Assembly (NCBI GenBank): GCA_016209805.1
Contig: JACQVJ010000253.1
Location: 1-18,190, forward strand
Source: Ignavibacteriota bacterium
GTDB taxonomy: Bacteria > Bacteroidota > Ignavibacteria > UBA10030 > UBA6906
DNA length: 18,190 nucleotides
Reading direction: 5' to 3'
In this document: positions 1-8,448 of the stretch, piece by piece
How positions within the stretch are numbered: position 1 is the stretch's first letter
Layout: each line of letters starts with the position of its first letter
Made by a program: the position numbers and the translations under genes
The notes under the pieces: model-generated
Told to the model about the DNA's origin: nothing
The model's database searches: none
Seen by the model: only the letters and a program-made list of their open reading frames with translations

Positions 1-1106
1 ATTATCCTTCGGCTGAAACGGGTCAGGAGATCTATTCAGGAGAAGATTTGCAGCGGACCGTTGAGGGTGGGGGCGGACGATCCTATCGAATTGCGGTGTC
101 ACCTCAATTCGGGCATGACAGCTTTTACACCGATTCGCTGATCAGAAGTTGGTATAAGAGCTATATCTCAATGATCCTCCAAAGGGTGAACACATATTCA
201 GGCATTCCCTACAGAAATGAGCCATCAATCTTTGGCTGGGAGCTCGCCAATGAACCCCGTTCTTCGGACAGGTCGGCTGGAATTGTCACTCAGTGGGTTG
301 AAGAACTCTCGCACCATGTCAAATCGCTCGACACAAACCATCTGGTTGGCACGGGGGAAGAGGGGTTCGACATAACGAGGGGGTCATATTCAACTTCTTT
401 TTACAACAACCAGCAATGGTTGTTCGATGGGACGTCGGGGGTGAGTTTTTTGTCAAACTCCGCTGTAAACTCTATTGACTTTGCAAGTATTCATTTGTAT
501 CCTGAGTCGTGGAACCTGCCAAACAACTCGGGAAATGTTTGGATTCGGGATCATAGACGTCTGGCTGGTGCGCTACGGAAGCCGCTGGTGCTCGGAGAGT
601 TTGGTGTGCGAACATTGAAAGCTCCGACCTATGACAGTTGGCTCACCACCATGTTGCTCGACGGCGCGGCGGGCGGCCTTGTGTGGCAGGTGTTGGAGGG
701 TTTACGAGGGGATGCTGAAGGATTCGGCTTTCGTTGTTTCCAGGAGTTCTCCGTTTGTTCGATTCTACGTAACAGCGCTTCACTGTTTTCACTGAAGTCT
801 CAAACGGGTGCTCTCTCTCCTCCAGCCGCCTTCTCCCTCCGACAGAATTATCCGAATCCGTTTAACGGCGTTACAACGATCTCATATTCACTTCCGGAAG
901 TATCGCACGTCTCGATCGGGGTGTTCAACATAACGGGCGAGCATGTGACGATACTTGTCGATGATGTGCAGGAGGCAGGAGAAAGAAAGGAGTTGTTCGA
1001 TGCTCGCTCGCTTGCAAGCGGCATCTACTTCTACAGGGTGATTTCAGAAGGGGTGAGCGGAGGAAGCAGACACACGGAGACGAAGAAACTCATCTTCATC
1101 AAGTGA
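1..1106 (+). CDS. Endo-beta-1,4-mannanase-like GH5 glycosidase, C-terminal part, with T9SS type A sorting domain (5' partial)
   Basis: The reading frame is open to the left edge (first full codon at base 3), so the true start lies outside the window; a TTG at 48 is only the first internal start-like codon. The visible part resembles the C-terminal two thirds of a GH5 (beta/alpha)8 barrel, closest in my recollection to the eukaryote-like mannanase subfamily GH5_7. The stretch RVNTYSGIPY is followed by FGWELANEPR, whose Glu (codon 252-254) is the expected acid/base, and KPLVLGEFGV supplies the expected nucleophile Glu (codon 597-599). A type A sorting domain follows, with QNYPNPFNG at about 842-870 and GIYFYR near the end, so export by the type IX system is expected. 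The family hydrolyses internal beta-1,4-mannosidic bonds in mannans; the substrate here is inferred. The stop at 1104-1106 is followed after 89 bp by the sugar dehydrogenase gene on the same strand. Another GH5 specificity remains possible. Confidence 0.85.
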   Translation, partial: YPSAETGQEIYSGEDLQRTVEGGGGRSYRIAVSPQFGHDSFYTDSLIRSWYKSYISMILQRVNTYSGIPYRNEPSIFGWELANEPRSSDRSAGIVTQWVEELSHHVKSLDTNHLVGTGEEGFDITRGSYSTSFYNNQQWLFDGTSGVSFLSNSAVNSIDFASIHLYPESWNLPNNSGNVWIRDHRRLAGALRKPLVLGEFGVRTLKAPTYDSWLTTMLLDGAAGGLVWQVLEGLRGDAEGFGFRCFQEFSVCSILRNSASLFSLKSQTGALSPPAAFSLRQNYPNPFNGVTTISYSLPEVSHVSIGVFNITGEHVTILVDDVQEAGERKELFDARSLASGIYFYRVISEGVSGGSRHTETKKLIFIK

Positions 1107-1195
1107 ACATGCTGCCGTGGAAGCTGATCCGTGAAGTGATGAACAAGCTTCAGGGGACTTAGACAGAAGATCGATGGACCAATGAAGGGGGCTGG

Positions 1196-3154
1196 ATGAC
1201 GCGTTCGCTACGACTTTTTCTTTCCATACTAACTCTGTTGTTCGGTATCAGGATTTCTCAAGCGCAACAATACGCACTCGATACGCTTGCCCGTAACCCT
1301 GACATTGCGTTTCCGGTCTGCTTAGTGTTTACACCCGACACAAGTGGGAAATTCTTCTTCACCGAAAAAAGCAACGGCAGAGTGAGAATCTACGACAGGG
1401 GACTGATACCCACACCGTTCACAACCGTGTCCGTCACCAGTAGCGGAGAACAGGGGCTTCTGGGTGTCACACTCCATCCGCAATATCCTGATTCCCCCTT
1501 TGTGTACATTTTCTACACGCGCACCGGAGACCGTGCGAACATCGTGGTGCGCTATCGCGACTCGAGCAGCATTGGCGTTGACCCACGTTTGATTGTCGAA
1601 GTGCTGCGGACAAACACCGCAACCAACCACAATGGCGGGAATATTCACTTCGGCCCCGATGGAAAACTGTACGTCACTGTCGGCGAGTATGCAAGCTCCT
1701 CGAATGCGCAGGACAGCAGTGCAACCAACCTTCGCGGCAAAATCCTTCGTCTCAATCCTGATGGCTCAGTTCCACCGGACAATCCTTTCGTCGGGAGACC
1801 GTTCTGGTCGATAGGCCATCGCAATAGTTTTGATTTCACGTGGGATTCGGAGACCGGAAAGATGTACTGCAGTGAGAACGGCCCGAGCTGTGACGATGAG
1901 GTGAATCTTGTCCCTCCACGAGGAAACATGGGATGGCCGGTTGAGGGGAATTGCTCGTATTCAAACAATCCTCTCTACGTACGACCGCTTTACTATTTCC
2001 CGAGCTCACCTCTTCCCGCTCTCACCGGTATTGCGGTGTATCGGGCTCGAGCTTTCCCCCGGCTACGCGGCAAAATCCTTTTTACCGGCAACAGCACGCC
2101 GACACTCTGGACGGTGACCCTCACGGAAATCGGCGACACGATTGTGCCGGGATCATTCTCGACTTTGTTTACGTATAGCAGCGGCTTCGCCGATGTGGAG
2201 ATCGGTCCCGATGGGAACATCTACCTCACCAATGGGCCGTACTCCGCAAACCGCATTTTGCGCCTGCGGCCTATGCTTGCCGCATTCACCACAATGGCGC
2301 CGACGAATGCGACGCAGGACGTCCTGTACTCCTACACACCAACTTTCAGCGGGACACCCCCCGGACTTTCGATTGTTTCCGGTCCCGATGGGATGGTTGT
2401 TGATTCAACGACGTGGAGTGTCCACTGGACACCGACGAATGCTCAGGCGCTGCAACAATTGCACAACGTGACCTTGCGTGCCGAAAACGGCGCTGGGTCG
2501 GTTGAACAGAGCTACACCATCTTCGTTACCAATGTAAACGACCCACCAGGTGCATTCACTCTTCTCTCGCCGGCGCACGACACAACATACAGTGTGTCAG
2601 CCAAGGAGCTCATGGTACCGTTTGCCTGGAGTGAATCCATCGACCCTGACCTGGATACCATCAGCTACGTTCTCCAAGTCGATACAATCTCCACGTTCGA
2701 CAGTCCTTCGCGCATCGATACCTCTGCCGGAACGCAGACGTCACTTTCGGTGGAATTTCCGGCGCAAACACGAAGCTACTATTGGCGTGTGAAGGCCACC
2801 GATGGCATCGACACGGTGGTGAGCTCAAGCTTCAGAAGGTTCAATGTGACAGTCATTGTTTCCGTGAAGGAAGAAGTAAAAGAAGTTCCGAAGGAATCAG
2901 TGCTTGAACAAAACTTCCCCAACCCGTTCAACCCAACGACGAACATCGTCTATACAATCCCGAAAGGCGGTCATGTGCGTCTCGCAGTCTTCAACCTGCT
3001 CGGACAGGAGGTGGCGCTGATCTTCGAGGGGACACAGGCACCGGGAACATACGAACTCATGTTCAACAGCGCTGATTTACCGACGGGCATTTATTTCTAC
3101 CGCATTCAGTCGCCCGACTTTGTGGAGACAAAGAAGATGATCGTGACGAAATGA
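1196..3154 (+). CDS. PQQ-dependent sugar dehydrogenase (sorbosone/glucose dehydrogenase family) with Ig/FN3-like modules and T9SS sorting domain
   Basis: This 652-residue secreted protein has a signal peptide at about residues 1-24 (basic start, hydrophobic core, ending SQA-Q). Residues about 30-360 form the six-bladed propeller of the soluble glucose/sorbosone dehydrogenase family: GEQGLLGV at 84-91, NHNGGNIHFGPDG with the probable catalytic His145, GHRNSF at 207-212, and ENGP followed by DDEVN at 227-237. These enzymes use pyrroloquinoline quinone to oxidise aldose sugars or sugar aldehydes; the exact substrate is unknown. Residues about 365-450 look like a cadherin/putative-Ig domain and 455-552 like an FN3-type module, both probably spacers or carbohydrate-binding. 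The last 80 residues are a type A T9SS domain (QNFPNPFNP, GIYFYR). The ATG at 1196 follows an AAGGGG Shine-Dalgarno. No PQQ synthesis genes are in the window, so cofactor origin is open. Confidence 0.9.
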   Translation: MTRSLRLFLSILTLLFGIRISQAQQYALDTLARNPDIAFPVCLVFTPDTSGKFFFTEKSNGRVRIYDRGLIPTPFTTVSVTSSGEQGLLGVTLHPQYPDSPFVYIFYTRTGDRANIVVRYRDSSSIGVDPRLIVEVLRTNTATNHNGGNIHFGPDGKLYVTVGEYASSSNAQDSSATNLRGKILRLNPDGSVPPDNPFVGRPFWSIGHRNSFDFTWDSETGKMYCSENGPSCDDEVNLVPPRGNMGWPVEGNCSYSNNPLYVRPLYYFPSSPLPALTGIAVYRARAFPRLRGKILFTGNSTPTLWTVTLTEIGDTIVPGSFSTLFTYSSGFADVEIGPDGNIYLTNGPYSANRILRLRPMLAAFTTMAPTNATQDVLYSYTPTFSGTPPGLSIVSGPDGMVVDSTTWSVHWTPTNAQALQQLHNVTLRAENGAGSVEQSYTIFVTNVNDPPGAFTLLSPAHDTTYSVSAKELMVPFAWSESIDPDLDTISYVLQVDTISTFDSPSRIDTSAGTQTSLSVEFPAQTRSYYWRVKATDGIDTVVSSSFRRFNVTVIVSVKEEVKEVPKESVLEQNFPNPFNPTTNIVYTIPKGGHVRLAVFNLLGQEVALIFEGTQAPGTYELMFNSADLPTGIYFYRIQSPDFVETKKMIVTK

Positions 3155-3182
3155 TATTTGCTCTTTGGCAGACAGGAGAAAG

Positions 3183-3214
3183 GCTCGGCATTCATGCCGG
3201 GCTTTTTTCTTTTT
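3183..3214 (+). terminator. Rho-independent terminator after the sugar dehydrogenase gene
   Basis: An 8-bp stem, GCTCGGCA (3183-3190) with TGCCGGGC (3195-3202), has one T:G wobble and a TTCA loop, and is followed by a T-rich tract at 3203-3214. It sits 28 bp after the stop codon of the sugar dehydrogenase gene and separates it from the next plus-strand gene. Confidence 0.85.
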
Positions 3215-3306
3215 GGGGTGGGCATGGCCTTGATGCAGCCGAGGGAATCAGGGTGGCTTCAGACTGCTTCGACTCGCTACACTTCTGCACCTTGCGGATG
3301 CAGAAG

Positions 3307-3335
3307 TTGATTTTGCCTTATTCTATGCGTATACT
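3307..3335 (+). promoter_or_regulatory. Candidate sigma70-type promoter for the Asp-box protein gene
   Basis: TTGATT (3307-3312) and TATACT (3330-3335) are separated by exactly 17 bp and match the -35 and -10 consensus at 4/6 and 5/6 positions. The expected transcription start near 3342 leaves a leader of about 50 nt before the GTG at 3394. It lies after the upstream terminator, where a promoter is needed. Bacteroidota also use a different promoter consensus, so this is a prediction from pattern only. Confidence 0.45.
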
Positions 3336-3393
3336 CACGTATCGTAGAATCAGTGCCATAGTGTTGAGTATCAACATTGAGCGGAGATGATCT

Positions 3394-4761
3394 GTGGGAC
3401 GAGCTCAAATGCACATTCTGCAATACTATTCCTCGAAGCATATCTTCGCTGCACTCCCACTCCTCCTACTCTCTTCACTTCTTTATGCACAGGTTCAATG
3501 GCAATTGCTTGGCTTGCAGGATGAAGCCATAAGTGCCCTTGCAATTGATCCTGCCTCGCCAAACGTCATATACGCTGGCAGCACGGGCAGCATCAGCCAG
3601 GCAATTCCGGGTGGGGTTTTCCGAACCACAAATGTTGGCGCAACATGGGACACACTGCTGAGAGGCGCTTACGTCGTCGAAGTCATACCCCATCCTCATC
3701 AGGGAGAAACAGTATACGTTGCAAGCCGGTTTCCTCCTCTTGTTCTGAAAACGCTTGATGGCGGGGTGAATTGGTTTCGCGCTGATTCGGGGATAACATT
3801 AGACTTCGAAGAAGGACCAATTGCACTTGCTATGAATCCTTCGCGACCAGAGACACTCTATTGCGGCACTGGGGGACAGCACGGCGGAACACTCTACAAG
3901 ACCACGAACGGCGGCCTGTTCTGGTTCCCTCTTCATTGCGACAGCTTGACCCCGCCCATTCCGCCATGTGCCCAACTGCAAACAAGCATAACTGCAATCG
4001 AGCTTGATCATCAACATCCCGAAACGCTCTATGTGGCGACGACGTTTGCGAGCGTTGTTAAGAGCACTGACGGGGGACTAAACTGGCTTGCAACAGGTCC
4101 CTGGAACAATCGCGATGCATACGACATGGCTATTGATCCTTTCGACAATCAAAAGGTTTATGCCGGCGTTTCAAGACGTGGGCTGTGGCGTTCAACCAAC
4201 GGAGGAACTGTGTGGGGACGGTTACCGCTTGGTCTCCCGGATACGTTACTAACAGTACTTTCAATCGCGATTTCTGAACAACGACTGGGTGAGTTGTATT
4301 GTGCATGGGGGTGGGCAAGCCGTTTTCAATTGTCCCGGAGTGTAGATGGAGGCTTTACCTGGAGTTCGATGGAGTTCCCCGGGGCAGCCGGCAAACTCGC
4401 GGTCTTGCCAGATAGTAATATTCTCTATGTTGGAAGCTTTGCAGGCGTATATCGGAAAGAAATACTGTTGAGCGCCAGGGAAGATGAGATTAAGTCTAAG
4501 GAGTATCATCTGTATCAGAGTTTCCCGAACCCATTCAATGGCACAACAATGATTCGTTTTAGATTAGCTCGTGAAGGAGCCGTTGACTTAAGAGTCTATG
4601 ATGTACTCGGGCGAGAAGTGCGACGCATTGCTCGGGACGTATTCAACGCAGGTGAGCAGGCTGTCATTTTTGAAGCCGATGGCTTGGCATCAGGGGTCTA
4701 TTTCTATTCGATCGCGAGCCGAGACTTCTTTGCAATACGCCGAATGGTGCTTTTGCGATAG
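3394..4761 (+). CDS. Secreted Asp-box (BNR/sortilin-like) beta-propeller protein with T9SS sorting domain
   Basis: The 455-residue protein starts at GTG 3394, which has GGAG at 3383-3386 seven bases upstream. An in-frame ATG at 3409 is a second possible start with a weaker ribosome site. The N-terminus has a hydrophobic signal segment ending near LLYAQ (about residue 33). The body contains six Asp-box motifs: TTNVGATW, TLDGGVNW, TTNGGLFW, STDGGLNW, STNGGTVW and SVDGGFTW. These are the blade signatures of sialidase/Vps10/photosystem-stability-factor-like propellers. The sialidase catalytic arginine triad is not evident, so no enzyme activity is claimed. The C-terminal 80 residues form a type A T9SS sorting domain (QSFPNPFNG, GVYFYS). 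The likely role is an extracellular binding or adhesion protein; the ligand is unknown. It is convergent with the downstream phosphatase gene, with no clear hairpin between them. Confidence 0.8.
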   Translation: MGRAQMHILQYYSSKHIFAALPLLLLSSLLYAQVQWQLLGLQDEAISALAIDPASPNVIYAGSTGSISQAIPGGVFRTTNVGATWDTLLRGAYVVEVIPHPHQGETVYVASRFPPLVLKTLDGGVNWFRADSGITLDFEEGPIALAMNPSRPETLYCGTGGQHGGTLYKTTNGGLFWFPLHCDSLTPPIPPCAQLQTSITAIELDHQHPETLYVATTFASVVKSTDGGLNWLATGPWNNRDAYDMAIDPFDNQKVYAGVSRRGLWRSTNGGTVWGRLPLGLPDTLLTVLSIAISEQRLGELYCAWGWASRFQLSRSVDGGFTWSSMEFPGAAGKLAVLPDSNILYVGSFAGVYRKEILLSAREDEIKSKEYHLYQSFPNPFNGTTMIRFRLAREGAVDLRVYDVLGREVRRIARDVFNAGEQAVIFEADGLASGVYFYSIASRDFFAIRRMVLLR

Positions 4762-4945
4762 TGCCAAATTACTGGTTGGTGTCAAGAGCAAGACCTGGCC
4801 AACAACTCCGCCCCTTTTCTTTTCTCGATGCAAGTGGGCTTTGTACAGCGGTGGCAATACAGGCTCGAGTCTCTAAACGTCGAGGTAGTGCTTGCTCAGG
4901 CGGCTTTCTCTCTTGCGAAGCGCTCCTCGCGGCGACGTTGTTGAT

Positions 4946-6178
4946 CTACTTCGTTCTCTTGATTACCACGAGCGTCTTGTCATCCGAGTACTCAACCAGC
5001 CTGTTGTGCTTCTGCACATCTTCGATCACAAGCTGACATAACTCCTTCGGTGTTCGCGCCTGATGTTCTCTCACCTTCTCCATCAACCGCCGTTCGCCGT
5101 ACATCTCACGGTTTTCGTTAAATGCCTCTGTGATTCCATCCGTGTAAAGAACAAGGATATCCCCTTTGTTCATCAACGTAAAATCGCTTCTGTACTTCTC
5201 ATTCGGGAATGGCCCGATGATCTGCCCGGTCGCAGCAAGCATTTCCGCTTCACCTGAGTTGGCTCTCAGTAGTATGGGGTTGCTGTGCCCGGCATTGACG
5301 TACAGGACCAGTCCCTTATCCGTTCTGGTCAACTCCACGTAGACAAGCGAGACGAAATGTTCAGGAGTGAATGCCTTGTTCACAAGCTGGTTGATCCGGC
5401 CAATGAATGTGCTGGTCTTTGTCTGGAATTCGATTCCCATCCTGAGTGCGCCGGAGACATAGAGCGCCTGTGCAGCAGCCGAAAGCCCTTTGCTCGCGGC
5501 GTCTCCGACGACAAGTCCAATCCTGTCCCGATCACCCGTCGCCTGCAGGTAATCAAAAAAGTCTCCTCCGACAATACGGTCCGGAATTGAGATGCCATAT
5601 ATTTCATAGTTGTGGAACTTCAGCTCGTGCTCTGGGAGGATGCTCTTTTGTATTTCCCGCGCCCGGTCGAGATCAAGCTCAAGCTGTTTCGCCTTCGTTT
5701 CGATCTGTCTCCTCTTGAGCGCAGCAGTCAGTGCGATCCCGATGATCTTCAGCGCGTAGGTCATGTGGACTTTCAGGTAATCGGCGTTGATGCCGATGAC
5801 ATACGGATAGAGATCGTGCCCCTTCCACCGCACCTTTTCACCCACACCGGTCGCAGAATAGAGTTTGATTCCCTTCTGAATCAGATACTTGTTCGTTTCT
5901 GTTCCGACGATTGTTGTCTTGCGCGGAAGCTGCAGGAACATCGGATAATCGAGAATACGGAGCCGGAAGTTGCGCTTGATCGAATCGAGATCACCGTTCT
6001 GAAGTATTAAACGGTAGGTTCCTCGCGTCGGCTCAAGTTTCCAGATCCGTCCTCCTTTGATTGGTATCTGCTCATGCTTGATGATGTTCTCGAGCACGTA
6101 CCCGAGCAGTTCCTCGTCTGTGCGGAACTTCTCATCGCTGAGGAGTTGAATCGTTCTGTAAAGTCTATGTTGATCCAT
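4946..6178 (-). CDS. SpoIIE-family (PP2C-type) serine/threonine phosphatase, RsbU-like
   Basis: The product has 410 residues. Residues 1-155 form a regulatory region of no clear family (possibly GAF-like). A short coiled linker at about 156-180 ends in REIQKSILP, the usual lead-in to RsbU-type phosphatase domains. The PP2C/SpoIIE domain carries the expected metal-binding motifs GGDFFD (204-209), VGDAASKG (224-231), AGHSNP (296-301), YTDGITEA (345-352) and terminal DDKTLVVIK (399-407). Such enzymes dephosphorylate anti-sigma-factor antagonists (STAS proteins) or other signalling proteins; no STAS or RsbW-type partner gene is visible nearby. The protein is cytosolic, as no membrane segment is seen. 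It lies 63 bp after the small membrane protein gene on the same strand, so it could be the last gene of that unit or have its own promoter. Confidence 0.92.
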   Translation of the reverse strand: MDQHRLYRTIQLLSDEKFRTDEELLGYVLENIIKHEQIPIKGGRIWKLEPTRGTYRLILQNGDLDSIKRNFRLRILDYPMFLQLPRKTTIVGTETNKYLIQKGIKLYSATGVGEKVRWKGHDLYPYVIGINADYLKVHMTYALKIIGIALTAALKRRQIETKAKQLELDLDRAREIQKSILPEHELKFHNYEIYGISIPDRIVGGDFFDYLQATGDRDRIGLVVGDAASKGLSAAAQALYVSGALRMGIEFQTKTSTFIGRINQLVNKAFTPEHFVSLVYVELTRTDKGLVLYVNAGHSNPILLRANSGEAEMLAATGQIIGPFPNEKYRSDFTLMNKGDILVLYTDGITEAFNENREMYGERRLMEKVREHQARTPKELCQLVIEDVQKHNRLVEYSDDKTLVVIKRTK

Positions 6179-6241
6179 TAATGCGGTGCTGGAGGGTTCG
6201 GTTTCTCTTGCATGGTTTGGGCGACTGCGCGACGGCGCGTA

Positions 6242-6712
6242 TCAGTTCTTCTTCGCGTTTAACAACAGAACAATGCCAAGAAAGATAAGGAGAGCTGGTA
6301 AGAAGTAATCGAAATCCCACAGACCTCCAAGGAAAAAGAGACCAACGCCACTCACGATACTCGCGGATATGAGTAATCCTTTTTCCTTCCTTCCAAAAAG
6401 ATAGAGCATGAACAACCCGAGCCCCGGCGCAATAATAAACACGGGCCAGAGTGAGTGCATGTGATACCAGCCTTCGAACACACAGTAGAAAAAGAGTCCG
6501 CCAAATACTGTCAGCAGTGTTCCAGGCATGAGGAGCCCGTAGTTCGAACGGTTGACAAGACCCATCGCCAGAAAGATGATCCCCGGCCCCGCTACAAAAA
6601 CAGGCCAGAGCTCTCGCATGCGAACATCGGTGACAGTAGGAAGAAGAAAAACCAGTCCAAGTGAAATGAGAATCACCCCGGGAACAATTGAGCGTCGTGA
6701 TGATGCATCCAT
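6242..6712 (-). CDS. Small polytopic membrane protein with internal repeats (LiaF/DUF5668-like)
   Basis: The protein has 156 residues from ATG 6712, chosen over a longer in-frame extension because AGGAGG lies four bases upstream and the extension is non-hydrophobic and overlaps the lipoprotein gene. About six hydrophobic segments are visible (near 9-26, 35-52, 57-77, 88-105, 112-130, 136-152). The motif LWPVF followed by PG-x-x-x-F occurs twice (35-48 and 88-101), indicating internal duplication. This pattern is typical of small proteins annotated as DUF5668 or LiaI/LiaF-like transmembrane regions, some of which act in envelope-stress sensing. No soluble C-terminal LiaF domain is present. It follows the DUF1684 lipoprotein gene after 22 bp and is probably co-transcribed with it. 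Function is unknown. Confidence 0.8.
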   Translation of the reverse strand: MDASSRRSIVPGVILISLGLVFLLPTVTDVRMRELWPVFVAGPGIIFLAMGLVNRSNYGLLMPGTLLTVFGGLFFYCVFEGWYHMHSLWPVFIIAPGLGLFMLYLFGRKEKGLLISASIVSGVGLFFLGGLWDFDYFLPALLIFLGIVLLLNAKKN

Positions 6713-6734
6713 AGTGCCTCCTCTCGAAGGTTGG

Positions 6735-7397
6735 CTACTCGTGATAGTTCTTTTCCCCTGCGTGCAGTGCAATCTCGAGTCGGTCTTCCTTCCTCGGAAT
6801 GGCACATGAGAAGAGATTGCTGTACGCGCAGTAGGGATTGTATGCCTTGTTGAAATCGATAGAATATACGTGAGATGGGTCCGGATGTTCGTTCCCAACT
6901 TCGACGTAGCGACCGACGCCGTATGTTTCAATGCTAGTGGTGCTATCGGTGAACCAGACACTCAAATTGTCCTTATACAGCGCATATCTCTTTGTATCAT
7001 ACGGTGTGAACTTGTATACATTGATGCGCAGTGGTTTTGCATTCCCCTGCTCATCGGGGAGGACGAACTCAAAGTACCCGTAACGGAGCTGTTTTCGTTC
7101 CTCACCCTTTGTCCCTAAAACGACTACTGTCTCCGGATCCTCATACTTGTGTAGCACGGAGCTCACCCGGTAACGCGGATCGATGGGAAACCAATGCAGC
7201 CCATGAAACTTGATAGTCGTATCCCGACCAAAGGGAGATCCGGGATCATCTCGCATGTACACCTCGACTTCTGCCCGATATGCAACGTTATCTCGAGCGA
7301 TTTCCACGCTATCTTGTGGGGAAACTGTAATGCGTTCGGGCTTCTTTCCACACGAGGCGAGAGAGACAACGATAAGGAGAATGAGCGATTGTTTCAT
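6735..7397 (-). CDS. DUF1684 lipoprotein
   Basis: The 220-residue protein has a short lipoprotein signal peptide ending in LASC, with the lipidated Cys at 16, so it should be anchored in the inner or outer membrane. The rest matches DUF1684: GRYVEVG at 162-168, DFNKAYNPYCAY at 181-192, then a conserved Cys198 and DRLEIALHAGEK near the end. The biochemical role of DUF1684 is not established. The start ATG overlaps the stop of the glycosyltransferase gene in an ATGA arrangement, implying translational coupling, and the small membrane protein gene follows after 22 bp. Confidence 0.88.
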   Translation of the reverse strand: MKQSLILLIVVSLASCGKKPERITVSPQDSVEIARDNVAYRAEVEVYMRDDPGSPFGRDTTIKFHGLHWFPIDPRYRVSSVLHKYEDPETVVVLGTKGEERKQLRYGYFEFVLPDEQGNAKPLRINVYKFTPYDTKRYALYKDNLSVWFTDSTTSIETYGVGRYVEVGNEHPDPSHVYSIDFNKAYNPYCAYSNLFSCAIPRKEDRLEIALHAGEKNYHE

Positions 7398-8434
7398 GAC
7401 ACGACGTTGCTGTTGGTTGTAATCGTTTCAAGAATTGTCGTTGCCACGACCTCCACACTGATCTCCTCGAAGCGGCACACCTTCGGATCGCCCGGGCAGC
7501 GACCTTCGCAGAATCCCTCCGGCGGAAGGATAATGCGTGCGCTGTTCCCTTTCGGTCCCCAGAGCGTCGGGGAGCATGCAGGGAGCGGACAGAACATGCT
7601 GACCGTCGGAACTTTCAATGCAGCGGCGATGTGCATCGGTCCGGTGCTTGAAGAGAAGAAGCTGTGGAAATGTGAGAGCACTGCCATGAGCTCGCGCAGC
7701 GAGAGCTTGCCGCGCAAATCAATCACACCTTCCGACTGCGGGAATGGAACGTTGCTCTCCTCGCCTGTGAGAACAAGCCGGATATCCGGCTGACCATTCG
7801 CAAGCAGAGACTCGACGAGCGCAGCATATCGCTTACCATCCCAGTTTGGCGATGAGCCGCCGCTTCCGGGATGCACACCGACCAGCGTGCACGAATCTCG
7901 GGCTCCTGCACTTCTCAACAACCGCAGTCCCTCGGCTCGTTCCTCGTGAGTCAAGAACACCTCGGTCGTCAGGTCTTCCGATTCTACGCCGATCTTTCTT
8001 CCAAGGTCCATACAGTAATCTGCTTCGTGTCGGAGAGGTATGTACTTGTTGCGACTGACCCGCCCCATGAACGTCAACACTCCATAGAGTTTTGTCCCAA
8101 CACCCACTCGCCTTGGGATTCCAGCAAAGAAGAGCATCCAAGCCGCGCGTTCCGTAGGCAGAAGCAGCAGAGCCGTATCGAACCTCAACAAGCGCAACGT
8201 TCTCACCTGACGCCAGAATCCGGAGTGTCCGCGACCTTCTTTTGCATCATCATCAACAACAATTTCATTGAGATGAGGATTGTTTATGAGGATGTCCTTG
8301 GCGTACGGCCGAACCATTGCCGCGATAAACGCGGAAGGGAACGTCTGCCGTAATGAACGGATAAGCGGCGTGGCAAGCACAACGTCGCCGAGTCGATCGG
8401 TGCGAACTACAAGTATGCGGTGGGGAGTTCTCAT
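7394..8434 (-). CDS. Glycosyltransferase family 9 (ADP-heptose:LPS heptosyltransferase-like)
   Basis: The protein has 346 residues from ATG 8434; a start further upstream would add 24 residues that precede the family's usual N-terminus and overlap the peptidase gene. The GT9 GT-B fold is supported by RTDRLGDVVL with ATP (residues 11-23), HPGSGG (188-193) and STGPMHIAAAL (263-273, nucleotide-sugar binding). The late cysteines 309, 313 and 320 are common in this group. GT9 enzymes transfer heptose or related sugars from ADP-activated donors onto lipopolysaccharide core or other glycans at the cytoplasmic face of the inner membrane. Whether this one makes LPS core or another glycan cannot be told, since no other LPS genes are in the window. 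It lies 14 bp after the C39-like gene and overlaps the lipoprotein gene by 4 bp. Confidence 0.92.
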   Translation of the reverse strand: MRTPHRILVVRTDRLGDVVLATPLIRSLRQTFPSAFIAAMVRPYAKDILINNPHLNEIVVDDDAKEGRGHSGFWRQVRTLRLLRFDTALLLLPTERAAWMLFFAGIPRRVGVGTKLYGVLTFMGRVSRNKYIPLRHEADYCMDLGRKIGVESEDLTTEVFLTHEERAEGLRLLRSAGARDSCTLVGVHPGSGGSSPNWDGKRYAALVESLLANGQPDIRLVLTGEESNVPFPQSEGVIDLRGKLSLRELMAVLSHFHSFFSSSTGPMHIAAALKVPTVSMFCPLPACSPTLWGPKGNSARIILPPEGFCEGRCPGDPKVCRFEEISVEVVATTILETITTNSNVVS

Positions 8435-8448
8435 CGGCACGATCTGAT

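Noticed and set aside
3151..3390. 79-residue plus-strand reading frame after the sugar dehydrogenase
   Set aside because: It runs straight through the terminator hairpin and the candidate promoter of the next gene, has no ribosome site and overlaps the preceding stop.
4762..4945. Possible bidirectional terminator between the convergent Asp-box and phosphatase genes
   Set aside because: Only weak stems (e.g. GTTGG with CCAAC) without a proper T-tract are visible. I see nothing convincing in these 184 bp.
5612..6010. 132-residue plus-strand reading frame
   Set aside because: It is antisense to the SpoIIE-type phosphatase, which has all its family motifs in the other strand.
6713..6961. N-terminal extension of the small membrane protein (extra 83 residues in frame)
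   Set aside because: The extension is Ser/Thr/Arg-rich with no fold, overlaps the well-supported DUF1684 gene, and a strong AGGAGG precedes the internal ATG at 6712.
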